Part shown: one piece after another, positions 34,610 to 52,954 of the stretch | How the letters are laid out: each line of letters opens with the position of its first letter | How positions within the stretch are numbered: position 1 is the first letter of the stretch | NCBI GenBank assembly: GCA_037013495.1 | Contig: CM072807.1 | Span: 1,128,501-1,192,500 of the forward strand | Direction: 5' to 3' | DNA from: Hippophae tibetana | Taxonomy: Eukaryota; Streptophyta; Magnoliopsida; Rosales; Elaeagnaceae | Length of the DNA: 64,000 nt | Program-made: the position numbers and the translations under genes | Notes under the pieces: generated by a model | The model's database searches: none | The model's input: only the letters and a program-made list of their open reading frames with translations | What the model was told of the DNA's origin: nothing

Positions 34610-36745
34610 TATTTCATAATGAATTGATAAACACAGAAGAAGATGAAACACCACATATTCTTAGAATAATATCAAAAATATCTTCTAATTTTGATGTATT
34701 TTTAAAAATACCTTTAAGGTTTAAAAAAATTCAAAATTACTCCCAAACACAACCAAAGTTAAATATAGTAGAAATAAGTAATAACATTCATAAAAATAGA
34801 AGAATAAATAATAGGAATTCAAGGAATAATATAATTAGAAATAGAAGATATCTCAAGATGTTTTTCACATAAAATAGTAATAAGTAAAAAGAAATTCAAA
34901 AATATTCACAAACACAACGAAATATAGTAGAAATAAGCATTAACATTCATAAAAATAGAAGAATAAATAATAGAAAATCAAGGAATAATATAATTAGAAA
35001 TAGAAGATATCTTAAGATATTTTTCACATGAAATAATAATAAGTAAAAAGAAATTAAAAAAATTAAATCTAAGTAATAAGAAAATGAACATTAATATTAC
35101 AAATGTAAAAAGAAGGTATAATATATCATTAATTGACAAATAAACTATATTGAATAAATTATCTAAAATTCTCCAAAAGGATAAAAAAAATATCGGATAT
35201 ATTCATTTAGGAGGTATCCAATTATTAATATAAGCTTATTTAAGGAAATGAATAGTTATACCTATAAAAATAACATTACTAGATAATATAATAATAAATA
35301 GGAAATATGCTCTACTAGTAATGATTTATGGTAATTTAGGATACTAGAAATTAAAATTTACAACATACCTCAGGTTGTTGTTAATAATATCAATGATAAA
35401 AACTTAAATCAAGTATTAAATATAGCTTATGAATTTGAAAGAATAGATTTAATGAAAGAAGAAAATCATTCATTTTCAATAGACTACCTAGTAGGATATT
35501 TGTTGACAAACAGTCATAATAGTGTCATATATAGATAAAATAAATTTATAGAAATAAATAAAACCTTTCAAGAACTTAGATAAATAATAAAACTAAAAAT
35601 ACTAACGAACTTTAAAATATTGGAGGAATGACATTTAAATTTCAAAGAAAAACCTCTGATAACAGGAAGATAAAATAATGTAGTTAAAAACAAAAATATA
35701 TTAATATTTATTTTTATAGACTATGAAGAATAAAATTCTAACAAATAAGAACTTAAAAATTAAAAGATAAAGTTCAAACAATGAAACCATTGGTTCATGA
35801 TGTCATATAAGGAAGACAATAATGTTTAAAGATAAATTAAAAAATATATAGTTAAAAATAGATGAAAATTTAGTAAACATAGCAAAAAATCAAGTAACAT
35901 TAATGAAAGTTTTGAAACTTTTAACAGATGAAATTGATTTAGTCCAAGAATCAAACACGAAATACCTATATGGTATAATCAAAACACAAAAAAAAAGTAT
36001 TAAAAAAATATAGAAATGTGATTATAATAAACCACAATAAGATATATATATAAAATTACATAACTAAGAAAAAATGTCTATAACATACCCAAAAATAATG
36101 ATATTATAAGTTATAAGTACAATCCCTTAGAATGATTAAAAATAAAATCACATAGGAGATTAGATGCCATGATTCTTGGAAATGAGATAAGAAAAATGAA
36201 GAAAAATATAACGAAAAAGATATAATTTGAATTTAATGGAATATAGAAAAAAATTAGAAGAATTATTTATGAATTTCGAAAATAGGGATATAGAAAAATT
36301 AGTTAGTTTATTAACACTAACTAATAAGGAATTAGAATAACATTACAATGAAAAATTTTGTACAAATAAAGAGAAAAATGATGTGATAATAATCAGTGAG
36401 ACTAATACTAAACTAGAAATTATGATCCCAAAAAGTCATATGAAAACCAATTTTATTACCAATTCATTACCATAAAAGAACATCTAACCCACATAAGGAA
36501 GAAAGAAATAGGCAAAGGTTAAGAGATCTTGACACTACTAATAGAAGAAGACAACCACCTAAAATGAAAAAAAAAAGATTGCATTGGAAAATTAGAGGTA
36601 GTATCATATAAGGTTGATATCTTAGATCTAGATTGTATAAGAGATAGAAAAAAAAGTTTGAGATGAATGAACTAGTGGTATAAGTATAATCATACAAATG
36701 TTTCAAACAACATAGACAATGCCTTCAATCTGTAGGATATTAGTA
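34610..36745 (+). pseudogene. Endogenous caulimovirid-like pararetrovirus relic, left part (movement-protein-like and coat-protein-like regions)
   Basis: A heavily decayed viral relic, broken by many stop codons and frameshifts. Between about 35100 and 35560 the translation resembles the movement protein (30K superfamily) of plant pararetroviruses. A GYIHLGGIQ block is seen at 35195-35221. A TNSHNSV block lies at 35506-35526 in a different frame, so at least one frameshift separates them. Downstream (about 36150-36745) is a Lys/Glu/Asn-rich broken region that continues past the hAT insertion and is read as the coat-protein region. No reverse transcriptase is seen. The genus is uncertain, and the similarity is judged by eye. 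It cannot encode a functional protein as it stands. Confidence 0.55.
34729..35056 (+). repeat. Two-copy tandem duplication within the pararetrovirus relic
   Basis: The units 34729-34894 and 34895-35056 share ATATAGTAGAAATAAG, CATTCATAAAAATAGAAGAA, AAGGAATAATATAATTAGAA and AAGTAAAAAGAAATT. They differ by scattered substitutions, so the duplication is not recent. Part of the first copy lies in a spurious open frame of 82 codons (34624-34872). Confidence 0.85.
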
Positions 36746-36941
36746 GTTCATATTAGGGGTGTCCAAAAACCGGACCGAATCGAGCAATTTTGTAAATGAA
36801 ACGGTCTGGTCCGGTCCGTATTAAATAAAACCGATTTTAAAATGGTCTGATCCGGTTATAAAATATTATAAACCGGCCGGACCGGACCGGACCGGTTTTA
36901 TTAAATAAATAATTTTTATTATTTAAAATATTATAAACCGG

Positions 36942-37290
36942 GATATATATATATTTTGTTTTCGAGTTTAGGGTTAAGTCGTAACTCGTTAACGCTTAAC
37001 CCTAACCCTAGAAATCAGTCTCTCATTTTCTCTGCGCTCGCCTTCGTCGTCTACGCTCTGCTTTCGCCACTTCTTCGTCTACGCTTTGGGTTTGGCCATC
37101 GTCGCTTCCACCAGTAACTAGCCACCATTCCTCGTGTTTATTCCACCAACAGCTAACCACCGTTCCTCGTGTTGCTTCCACCAACAACTAGCCATTGTTC
37201 CATACATTACTTCAACCAGAAACTAGCCACCTCTCCTCGCGTCGCTTCCACCAACAACTAACCACCTTTCCACGTGTCGCGTCGTGTCAT
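36942..37290 (+). promoter_or_regulatory. Promoter/5'-leader-like segment inside the hAT element
   Basis: GGATATATATATATTTTG (about 36941-36958) is TATA-like. It is followed by an 11-bp perfect inverted repeat TTAGGGTTAAG (36968-36978) / CTTAACCCTAA (36995-37005) with a 16-nt loop, containing plant telo-box sequence (AACCCTAA). A C/T-rich leader-like stretch with about five copies of a roughly 40-bp unit (CTTCCACCAACAACTAGCCACC-like) follows to 37290. This is much less AT-rich than its surroundings. It may be the remains of a transposase-gene promoter or a captured host leader. Confidence 0.4.
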
Positions 37291-37379
37291 GACAACAATG
37301 GATGAAAATCACGAAATAGGTATGTGGTCTAATACTACTGGAGTACTGGTAGTCTGGTAGTAGTTTTTTCCTGAATAAA

Positions 37380-37650
37380 CTGAATGGTAAGTCTGAACTC
37401 TGAAATCTGAATGGTATGTCGTTGTTTTGTTAGTCTGAAGTCTGAACTCTTAAATCTGAAGGGTATATCGTTTTTTTGTTAGTCTGAAATCTGAATGGTA
37501 TGTCGTTTTTTTGTTAGCGTGAACTCTGAAATCTGAATAGTATGTCATTTTTTTGTTAGTCTGAAGTCTGAAGTCTGAAATCTGAATGGTATCTCGTTTT
37601 TTTGTTAGCCTGAAGACTCTGAACTGTGAACTCTGAAGTTTGAACAATTT
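37380..37650. repeat. TCTGAA-rich tandem array in the hAT element
   Basis: About five units of roughly 60 bp repeat CTGAAATCTGAATGGTATGTCG, a T-run and GTTAGTCTGAA. Further copies of the unit occur at 38095-38245 within the same element, preceded by the same CTGGTAGTCTGGTGGTAG-like lead seen near 37345, so a block was duplicated internally. Confidence 0.8.
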
Positions 37651-39558
37651 TTTCTCACAGAGTTCATTTTTTTTAAATGCTGGAAAGTGGAAACTAATTA
37701 ATACTGTTAGAACTTATAACTTCAGCTAAATTGTTCGTATGTTGCCCCTCTTTTAAAGCTTAATTATTTTGATTAAGTTCTCTTTATAGATTAAATATAT
37801 ATAGTTTATTTTATTAATGTTTTATCATTATGAATTTCAAGAGGTACAGGTCTATCCCCAAGAATGAAAAATCTATGTCATCAAGAATATATACATCTAC
37901 ATAACTCATTTTTCAGTTTAAGCTAATTATAATCATCACGATGCATTCCACCTTTCTTATACCCATAATGATATTCTGTTAGAAGGTAGAGTTATTTTTT
38001 GCCTGTTGGATCTGATTCCAATTCCCATCAAATTGTTATCAGTATTTGTTTGATCTAGAAAGTTAATTAAACTTGGAGCTCAAATTCATGTACTGGTAGT
38101 CTGGTGGTAGTTTTTTCCTGAATAAATTGAATGGTAAGTCTGAAGTCTAAACTCTGAAATCTGAATGATATGTCGTTTTTTTGTTAGTCTGAACTCTGAA
38201 ATCTGAATGGTATGCCATTTTTTTGTTAGTTTGAAATCTGATCTTTACAAATTGCCTTAGTATAATCACAGTTCACAGAATACATTGATCTTTACAATTA
38301 AGTGTGTTTTTTTTATTAACATGATTTGTTAATATAAATTTTTATATATGATTTATATATAATCTGTATTTTTGTCATAAAATGTACATAAATTGTGGTG
38401 TTTTTGTTTTATAGGTTCTTATTAAATCATATTAGTTCTTAATTTTTAAAATGTACATAAACAATGTTTAAATTAATATTGTTATAAATTGCATAAAGTT
38501 TCTGAATACCAAACTGTATTATTAATTTATTAACGCCTGATATCATATATGCAGGTAATGCAGCTATAAACTAAATATTTATGCAGATAATTATATTTTA
38601 AATGTAACTAATCCACAAAGTTAATATATAATAAAAACAGTTTTTATTAGCATTCAACTGTACAAAATTACCATCTTTGTAATGTAGTGGCACAAAACAT
38701 TTTGTGAAGCCCTCAAATTCAAGGTAATGTCCTAGACTGTTGTCCTATGCTAGAATGTTACACTTTGGTGACTGATATTATGTTAGTTTTGAAATGATTT
38801 TTGATTAAGTACAAAAAGTAATATTTTAATATATTAAGAATATGTACTAATCTATATTCTATATATACGTGATGATGTACATAAGTTTATTGGACCAAGT
38901 CAATTTACAAACTTTACTATGTCTATGATTGAAGACATTAAACCTGAAATTCATCCTAATGAAATGGAAAATCCACCACAGAATTTAAATGACTCATATT
39001 TAAAATTCGTTTCGTTCTTCCATTAATAATGACAATGTCCTTTTACCATAATACAATGATGACCTAGACATTTATGAAGATGTTGATTTTATTTGATTGT
39101 AAAGTTCATTAAAGACACTACAATGATCGTTGATGATTAATAATGGGTAAGTTTTAAATATTATTATCTAATGATGCATTGTTGTTGATTGTGAGTTTTG
39201 ATGTTTGTATATGTTTAAGAATTCTTTGTAAATGAGATATTTGGAATTCATTTCTTTATGTCTAATCTTTTTTTTTATTTTAGATTTTGATAACATCTTA
39301 TTTATGTATTTAACAATGATATCTATCTATGTATGATTATAAATGAGCATTATATTTGATTGCATCCTATTAAATTATATCATATTAAACTCAATCGTAT
39401 TTATTTATTATTAATTGTTAAAAACCGTTAATCAAACCGGACCAAACTGTTCGGTTTTAACATTTTAGATAGTCAAATGGTCCAATTCGGTCCAGTTTGG
39501 TTAATTTTTTTTAGGCAAAACCGGACCGGACCGAACCTTGGACACCCCTAGTTCATAT

Positions 39559-40329
39559 AATGATAGAAAATGTTAAAGTCTTGTTTTCAAATTTATCAAA
39601 CCAACAAATTTTATTAATGTAAGGGAATGCTCTTGTAAGAAGAGAATTTTTAGACATAATAATAAATGAAATATACAAGGAATTTATTGGAGATGATAAA
39701 TGAAAAACTATCATTGAATCAAGTAAAAATGAAATCAATGAAGCCAAATGACATAAACAAATATGGAAATCTATAACATGTGTTACATAGATTATTTTAT
39801 TTATGATTATGAAATGTATCACTATAAATGACTATATTATATGCAAACAACTTATAAGAAAATGTTTTTTCAAAAATTACCTAGAACATTTCATAAAATC
39901 TTAACAAAAAGTTGGAATCAAAGAAATAGAAAAATTATACTAAACACCGTAGAAGAAAGAATAAGAAGCCTTAAAAGTTAGATAATTATTAAATTTTAAG
40001 AAAAAAAAATAATATAAACAAATAAAAGAAAATAATAAAATCTGTTATTATATAAGATATTTTAGAATACTAAAAAAATATGGATGTAATATAAAACCCT
40101 ACAAAGAAAAATACAAAAGATTCAAAAAATATAAATTCAAAAAACAAGATTTTCAATAATATAAAAGAATATTTAATAGAAAAATCTATAGTAAAATATA
40201 TTTTAGAAGAAATAAGTATAAATATCGTAAAAACAAGCATTATTGTCCTTTAAAGAAAAAAAATACAAATGTTAAATCTATAATAAAGAATAATATTATG
40301 CTAACAAATGTCGATACGGTAATGTAACA

Positions 40330-40330
<1 letters not shown>
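39559..40330 (+). pseudogene. Endogenous pararetrovirus relic, right part (coat-protein-like, with eroded zinc knuckle)
   Basis: This continues the relic on the far side of the hAT insertion. A basic Lys/Tyr-rich stretch (about 40190-40260) precedes 40270-40311. There the translation has cysteines at positions 1 and 14 and tyrosines at positions 4 and 9, with two stop codons. That is the exact CX2CX4HX4C spacing of a zinc knuckle with two of its four ligands lost. A basic run followed by one zinc knuckle at the C-terminal end is characteristic of caulimovirid coat proteins. No polymerase region follows; the relic ends by about 40330. Confidence 0.5.
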
Positions 40331-45902
<5,572 letters not shown>

Positions 45903-47950
45903 ATAGCGTTATTTAGTGGCCCTTTTGTAAGATATTTCATCTGTGTTCCTAGTTAGTATTCCCATGGACACATAATAGTATTCCCATGGACACATAATGA
46001 ACCTGTGCTGGAATGTTGATGTATTTTATCGTCCAAACAAACTAGTGCTTGTAAATAGTGTTGACCTCGTATGAAGGTTGGACATTAAAACGAAAAACTG
46101 TTCTAAAGCCATAGCTCAAGCGTTTTACTCTATCTGACTCATTCAAGCGCGATGTCTGATCTAGGATAACATCTACAGTTAGATCTGCAATGGTGATTGC
46201 CCAGAACATTTTAGGTGTTCTCTCTCTCCCTCTATGTTTCACTAATGCAAGATATTTAACCTGCTTTGTTTTCTGAGCAAAAAATCCCAACCCATTCGAA
46301 TTAAGAAATGTCATGTTGAGCTGGGATGCTTGACGCTTATAGTTCGTCTAGGGGCAGAGAGACGGCAAGCCTTTTAAAATCCCGGCTTTGGAAACTGGGT
46401 AAAGTCATATGGGATTAGGTTCATCGTTTGTTACCGAGAATGGTACCGTTTAACCTGAAGGATCCTGGTGTTTGGCAATTCACTTGATTTTCACTCGGGA
46501 TAATTTTCAAGCCATCTCTTATTTTTACCTTACGATTCTTTAGGTAGTGTCTATATATTTCACTTTTGATTTGCACAATTATTGTTTGGCATTTCATTCG
46601 ATCCTCTTGGATTTACTTTTTTATTCAGTTTCATGCTCAAATAAGTTGTCAAATCTATGGTAAATAGTCTAATATTTATCTTTATTAAATAATTTTTTGT
46701 TTCGTTATTTAGTAATATCGTAATTTTATTTTATATTTTTTTTTATTCTTATATTTTAAGTAATATTTTAGTGATATCTATATTTAATAAATTGCATCAA
46801 TTTAATATAATTTTTTATTTTATTGATAATTTTTCACGTGTCTTCGGTGAAGAATATTTTTGTTCTTTTTTATTATATCTTTTACAGAAATATTATGAAA
46901 TTCTTTAACAACCATTTTTAGTCCTTAAATATATGTTTTAATTTTTATTTATTTTTTTAACTTATATTATATTCTCTTCAATCTCTTTTATTCTGAACTC
47001 AATGATTATACTTATAATTACATGTTATTTATTAATATTCATATAAATTTTATAAATTACATGCAGGTTTTGTTTTAATGACTACCATTTTGTTTTAATG
47101 ACTACCATATGTAATTTTGAATTCTGTATGAAAAATAGATTGAAAAAGTATAAAAATAACTTGTGTCCACAGCTTAGTAATCATACATATGAAACCAGTA
47201 TTCACTTCACTATAAGTAATATTAATATGATAAAAAAACGTTGAGTGAGTACATGAGTCCTAACCTTTTATTATTTTTGAGTTATTAGAAATGACTTAAA
47301 GGAAAGAATAATAGGAAAAAAACTTCGTTTAAGCTGATAAATATAAGAAAAAAAAAGAATGTAAGGGAAGTTGTTTAGCTTATACGTGAGAAAGAAGAAA
47401 TATTGAAGATGAGTTAAAAATATTAAATATTTATTTAAGAACTTAAAAATGATAATAAAAAAAGTTATTAATGTTACATTGGAGAAAATATTAAAAAATA
47501 ACACAAATATCTTACATTAAATGTACAATATTGACATATCAAATTTATATTTTTTATTAAATATAACTATCATTAAGATATTATCAATAAAATATGGATA
47601 AATAAAAAATATCCAAAATGAAATTATAAGATAGCGAACCTTTCCTTTTTGTCGTAATTTTCTTGTAATAATGGCTTCATTTTGCAATAGAACGTATTTT
47701 TCTTCTTTATTTGCAAACACTTCAGTCCTCACCCTGTTTGACTGTTTGTTGGCTTTGGCTCAAAAGATTTCTGACCGTTGACTGAACAAAAAAGCAAAAT
47801 GAGGCTCTAAACCCAATACCGGTAACCATGATAACTAATATGGAAATTAACAAGTTTACCTTGAGCCACCTTAGAGTTCTTTTGGCATACTTCAACATCA
47901 ATTTCTTACTTGGAAGTTATCTCCCTCGATCTTGAAACTATGAATGGCGT
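45903..47950. other. 3'UTR of the proteinase gene and AT-rich intergenic DNA
   Basis: A 22-bp tandem duplication (TAGTATTCCCATGGACACATAA, 45954-45997) lies in the probable 3'UTR. Another short tandem pair (TTTTGTTTTAATGACTACCA) lies at about 47070-47110. No gene is supported. A minus frame at 46042-46314 has no recognisable family features. Confidence 0.5.
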
Positions 47951-48452
47951 CGGGTCGATGGGTAATATTAATAATTACAATTATCCTATATTAATCTTAA
48001 TTATAATTGATTAATAACTATCTAAGTATTATTTTTTTTACTGTTTAAACATACTTCTTATTTTTAATGTATTTAAAAAATATTTAATTTAAAAAATTAA
48101 ATATTAACGTAATTTTAATACTATTACATCTTTTAACTATTTATCATATATTTATAAAATAAAAATATAAAAGTAATAATAAATAAAATCTAATCTAATT
48201 ATTCTTGTCTTTTATTATTAAAAATATTTTTTTCTATAATTATATGTATATATAATATTAATATATGTTTGGTTTTAATTAACTACTATTTCGGTATTAG
48301 AATAACTATTTTCACTCATGGTTTAAAGATTACAATTATTTTTAAATTTTTTTTTTCTAAATTTTATAAATAACTACAATTTTAATTATCTGCAATTAAA
48401 ATATTTATCTCTACTTCAAATTGCTTGCTCTAGGATTATTAGTATTATTTGA

Positions 48453-48887
48453 TGATGTGAATTTAAATACACTAAATACAAGGAATCATTGGATTCAAAC
48501 AAAAATTCGTGAAAATACTAACAAAAAAAATAGTGTTTCAAGAACAAAACAAGAAAAATATGAACAGAAAACATAAAAGAACACATGGATTTTATATAGT
48601 TGAAGAAAACATAGAGATTAGAGAGAAAATGAGAGTTGTGAATAAATAGTGAATATATAACCGTAACCAAAATTGTGAATATATATGAGTTATTTTGGGT
48701 AGAGGTTTATTAAGTAAAACCCATAATCGAAATAGAAAAACACACCAGCTTATTCATTAAAATAGGCCCATTACAAAATAAATTTTTTCTTATTCTCATT
48801 TTCACTCAAAACTTTCTCTAATATTATCGAGCTATACAATGCAAAAAACCTTACATTTTGGCCCACACCATTACCAATTGACACTTA
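48453..48887 (-). repeat. 3' LTR of the copia element
   Basis: Matches 52955-53531 over its length. Shared blocks are TCGAAATAGAAAAACACA, TCATTCATTAAAATAG, AGCTATACAATGCAAAAAA and CCTTACATTT.GGCCCA. The ends are eroded and no 5-bp target duplication is clear. Confidence 0.7.
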
Positions 48888-50520
48888 AGATGGAAAATAA
48901 AGATTACAAATCTCTACCTTAGACACCATAATGGATGACAAAGCTTTCAACCCTTCCAAATTTCTTAATTTGAAAATTTGACTCTTACTAAGTCTAAACA
49001 ATGCTTATACATAATATTTGTTATTGGTTTGTTAATCATGTCATAAAGATTATCCTTTACATCTATTTTAACTAAACTAACCATACAATGTATTTAAAAA
49101 AAATGAAATTTTATATCAGTATGTTTACGACGATTATGAAACATAAGATGCTTGAAAACATGTAAAATTACTTGGCTATTATAATAAATAGGATCCATAT
49201 CTTGTATTTTTACAAAGCCTAATTATCTTGAAAAACATGTAATTTAGAGAAATTATTTAACAATTTTAATGTAAAAAATAAATTCTACTTCAGTAGTAGA
49301 TAGAGCCATAATAGATTGAATGTTGGCCGTTTCGAGTTGCTAAAAATATGAATAGATATATATATATATATATATAATTTCTTAACATTTGTATGTTAAT
49401 TTATATTTTAGATCAAATTTTCAAAGTCATTCTACCAACATATAGAGATACATAAAGAGAACCTACTTATTGTGAAAAAGATCCAAGAATTTAGAGAAGC
49501 AAGTGAAAACTTGTTCAGAAATCATTTTTAACAAAAAAAAAAATGATATTTTTAATTGTTGTATTTTTATCTCTTTTTATAATTTGATGTTTTTTATTGT
49601 TGAATTAACTTTTTTTAATTTAACTATGATTGATTAAATATGTAATATGAGATTTTATTTATTTGATTTCCAATGATTGGAATAACAGTTTTATGATTTG
49701 AATAAATAAGAGTTTTCTTTATTTCTTGTAAATGTCCTTAAAATATTTAATTATAAATTAATAATAAATTAAATTTGTACTTAGTTATGCATAAATGAAT
49801 AAAAGTTTATTTTAATTTCATTTATCAATTTTAAGCCCAACCAAATAAGTTATTAAATTAATGAGATTAAAAATGGTGGACCAAATTGGTTTATAATTAA
49901 AGGATATAGTTAATTTAGATTGATCTTTTGATTAATTTAAAGCCTAACTAGTGAAGTCATTGATTAATTAAAAATTGTGTGGACTCATCATTATCATAAG
50001 AGTTAAATTATTGAATAAAAGAGAAAAATCAGTAAATATAACTTGTTATTTGAATTATTTAATCTATTCTATTCATGAAAGATCATGCTTGTTAAAATCA
50101 CATATTCATCCATCATTCTAATATCGACTATAGTTTAATTTACCATTTTAATTTGTTTCTTTGATTTACTTGCTTTAATTTATTTATTTTTATTTACTTA
50201 TTTTCTTTAGATATTAATTTAATTTAAAATTTATAATTCTTTTCTACTAAACAAAAAATTGTTGTAGTGTTTAGGACTTGTTTTTTAATTAAATTAGAAA
50301 AATAATTTAATTATTTAAAATTATTGCAATTCTTTAAGAAACCGACATTGGGAGTATACTTGTCGTTTATTGTAAGTGATTTGTGCACTCGTGAGTTTTA
50401 TAAATATAAAATGTGTATATCAATAGCCTTTACCCATTTTTTTTAATAAACCAAAATAAGAGAACATGCATCTAACTCTTTTAATAATAGTTCTATTCAT
50501 TCTTTTCACCAATATATATT

Positions 50521-51108
50521 TGTTTAGTATGTATGTAGTTGTTCTATGTCTCACTATATCATGTTTAGGATAAAAGGAATCAATCAAAATAACAAAAGTT
50601 AAGATTATTATTAGTTCTATACACTTTAATTTTCTTATTAGTTTAATTTTCAGCCATAACTTTTCAAATTTTAAAAGAACTGAAAGTATTTGATTTTTAT
50701 TTTAGACAATCTATTTTGTTTAGTATGTATGTAGTTCTTCTATGTCTCACTATATCATGTTTAGGATAAGAGGAATCAATCAAAATAACAAAAGTTAAGA
50801 TTATTGTTAGTTCTGAACACTTTAATTTTCTTATTAGTTTAATTTTCAGCCATAACTTTTCAAATTTTAAAAGAACTGAAAGTATTTGATTTTTATTTTA
50901 GACAATCTATTTTGTTTAGTATGTATGTAGTTCTTCTATGTCTCACTATATCATGTTTAGGATAAGAGGAATCAATCAAAATAACAAAAGTTAAGATTAT
51001 TGTTAGTTCTGAACACTTTAATTTTCTTATTAGTTTAATTTTTAGTCATAATTTTTCAATTTTTAAAAGAATTGAAAGTATTTGATTTTTATTTTAGAAA
51101 ATATAGCC
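50521..51108. repeat. Three tandem copies of a 196-bp unit
   Basis: The units start at 50521, 50717 and 50913 with exactly 196-bp spacing, each beginning TGTTTAGTATGTATGTAGTT. Copies 1 and 2, and 2 and 3, differ at only a few positions, so this array is younger than the surrounding copia relic. The unit has no open frame of note. Confidence 0.95.
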
Positions 51109-52954
51109 AAACTTCTTTTAGAAAAATCATCAATTATAGATTAAAAAAAATACATTTTACTACTAAGAGACGATGCATGCAAGACCACACAAATCCAAAT
51201 GCACATAATCAAGAATGCACTTTGTAATATACCTGTTGTAATTTAACTCTAGTTTAATTGCCCATTATGCACTGTTCACAAAAGTCTAAGTTCCTTAGTT
51301 TTATGTTACCAACACATTTATTTTCGTATCAAATAAGGAATCCCTTAGAACTTGTGTCCTAATCTTCTATATTATAACATAGTACCATTATCAACATTTG
51401 AAACTATAACATTATTACACAAAACATTGCCAAGTAAAACATATAAACCATGTACCTTAACAACTTTAATAAAAATGAATCACTAGCGCTTAATTTTCAT
51501 TAATCATTTTTCAACTTTCAAGACAAAACAAACATCATCCAGGGTAAATAAGGATAATGAATTTATCCTTAATTTAGGTATAAACCTCACATTTAGAATT
51601 AACTCAGTACCACCTTTTAGACACAATTTTGCTTTTCTTAAACCCAATACCTTGCATTCATGGTTATCTCCCAACAGAACAAACCCATGACTATCCTCAA
51701 TGATGTCAAAGAACTAGTGTCTATGTGGGCTCATATGAAAACTGCACCCTGAATCTGAAATACATTATATTTTAAACTTAAATGAGGTCATTGCTAACAT
51801 TTTTGAACTTTAATACCCTTTTGAAATAAAACCAAATTCTAGATTCTTTGAATTTTCTCCTTTTGATTTCTTATTCTTTCTAAAGTGAGTTTCTCCTAAT
51901 ATGACCATATTTCTTACAATGATAACATATAATTGTAACTTGGTCCTTAACCTATTCCCTAAACTTTTATTATTCTTATCAGACTCCTTGCCATTAAACC
52001 TTTATTATTACTATGACCCTTATCCTCAAGATTAAATTCAAGATTTTTAGATCTTAGATTAGACACAATAAGATCAAGAGATAAATCATCACAACCATAT
52101 AGATGTCATTTCTGACATTTTTATACTTTTTAGGCAAAGAATTTAATAAAACTATAGCTTGGGTTTCATCTTTCACTTTATGATCAATGGAAGATAAATT
52201 ACTTGTGATATTCTTAAAGTCATCGTGATTAGTTTCAAGATTTTTTGAAGAATCCATCTTAAAAGTATAAAACTTTAAAGACTTTTTTCAATTACAAGTT
52301 ATCAAATTTAAAGATTATTCCATTTTCTTATTATTTAATATGAAATCTCTCTGAGAACTTTATCTTTGTGATTGAGAATTAGGATTATGTATGTTATTTT
52401 TCTCAATTTTATTTTTATTAATATCTATAATATTTTTAGGCAAATCATCATAGTAAATGGCACCATAAAACTCAAATTTAGCCAATTAAAAAAACACAAA
52501 TTTCCTTTTTTTCACGTAAAGAAATCACTACTTTCATCCTATAGTGAAATTTTATATTTGGAAGTAATTGTCACAACATAAGAACAAATTTCTAGTGATT
52601 AACTCAAAAACAAATTTAATGTGAAGAACATTAATGTATTAATGAGAGAATCATATTGAATAAACCAAATTTTTAACAAAAAAAATCCAATGATCACTCA
52701 AAGCGTTGCTAGGGTATGATGAACCCTAAAATGCCTTTTTTTTTCTTATTGGAACGATTTAGGGTACAAAGAAACCCTCAATCGAGTTTATTGTTCCCCA
52801 AAGAAGAGGAAACAATAAAAGGTACAAAAAACCCTAATCATTTCATAAAAGTAACAAGAAGAAATAAAAATATTAAATGATAACAGAGAGGACCAAAAAA
52901 CTCAATAAAACTCAAGAAACAAGAAACCTTAAGGCTCTGATACCATTAAATTGT

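Larger units (their letters stand above)
36746..39558. mobile_element. Non-autonomous hAT transposon with exact 8-bp target duplication
   Basis: The element is 36754-39550 (2797 bp). It has 13-bp perfect terminal inverted repeats (TAGGGGTGTCCAA) and the 8-mer GTTCATAT duplicated directly at 36746-36753 and 39551-39558. Subterminal ACCGGACC words crowd both ends, at about 36770-36900 and 39430-39536, in opposite orientations. This is typical of hAT transposase-binding regions. Inside are a TATA-like run (36942-36954), a telo-box hairpin, a C-rich array and a TCTGAA-rich array, but no transposase reading frame. It interrupts the pararetrovirus relic. Mobility would depend on a transposase supplied elsewhere. 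Confidence 0.92.

Noticed and set aside
34624..34872. 82-codon plus frame as a possible gene
   Set aside because: It lies in the decayed viral relic and its 3' half is one unit of a tandem duplication; Asn/Ile/Lys-rich with no family match seen.
36968..37010. Interstitial telomeric repeat
   Set aside because: Only two TAACCC-type units are present and they form one arm of a short hairpin in a leader-like context, so a telo-box is the better reading.
46042..46314. 90-codon minus frame downstream of the proteinase gene
   Set aside because: No ATG-context, domain or splice support; probably chance in the less AT-rich 3' flank.
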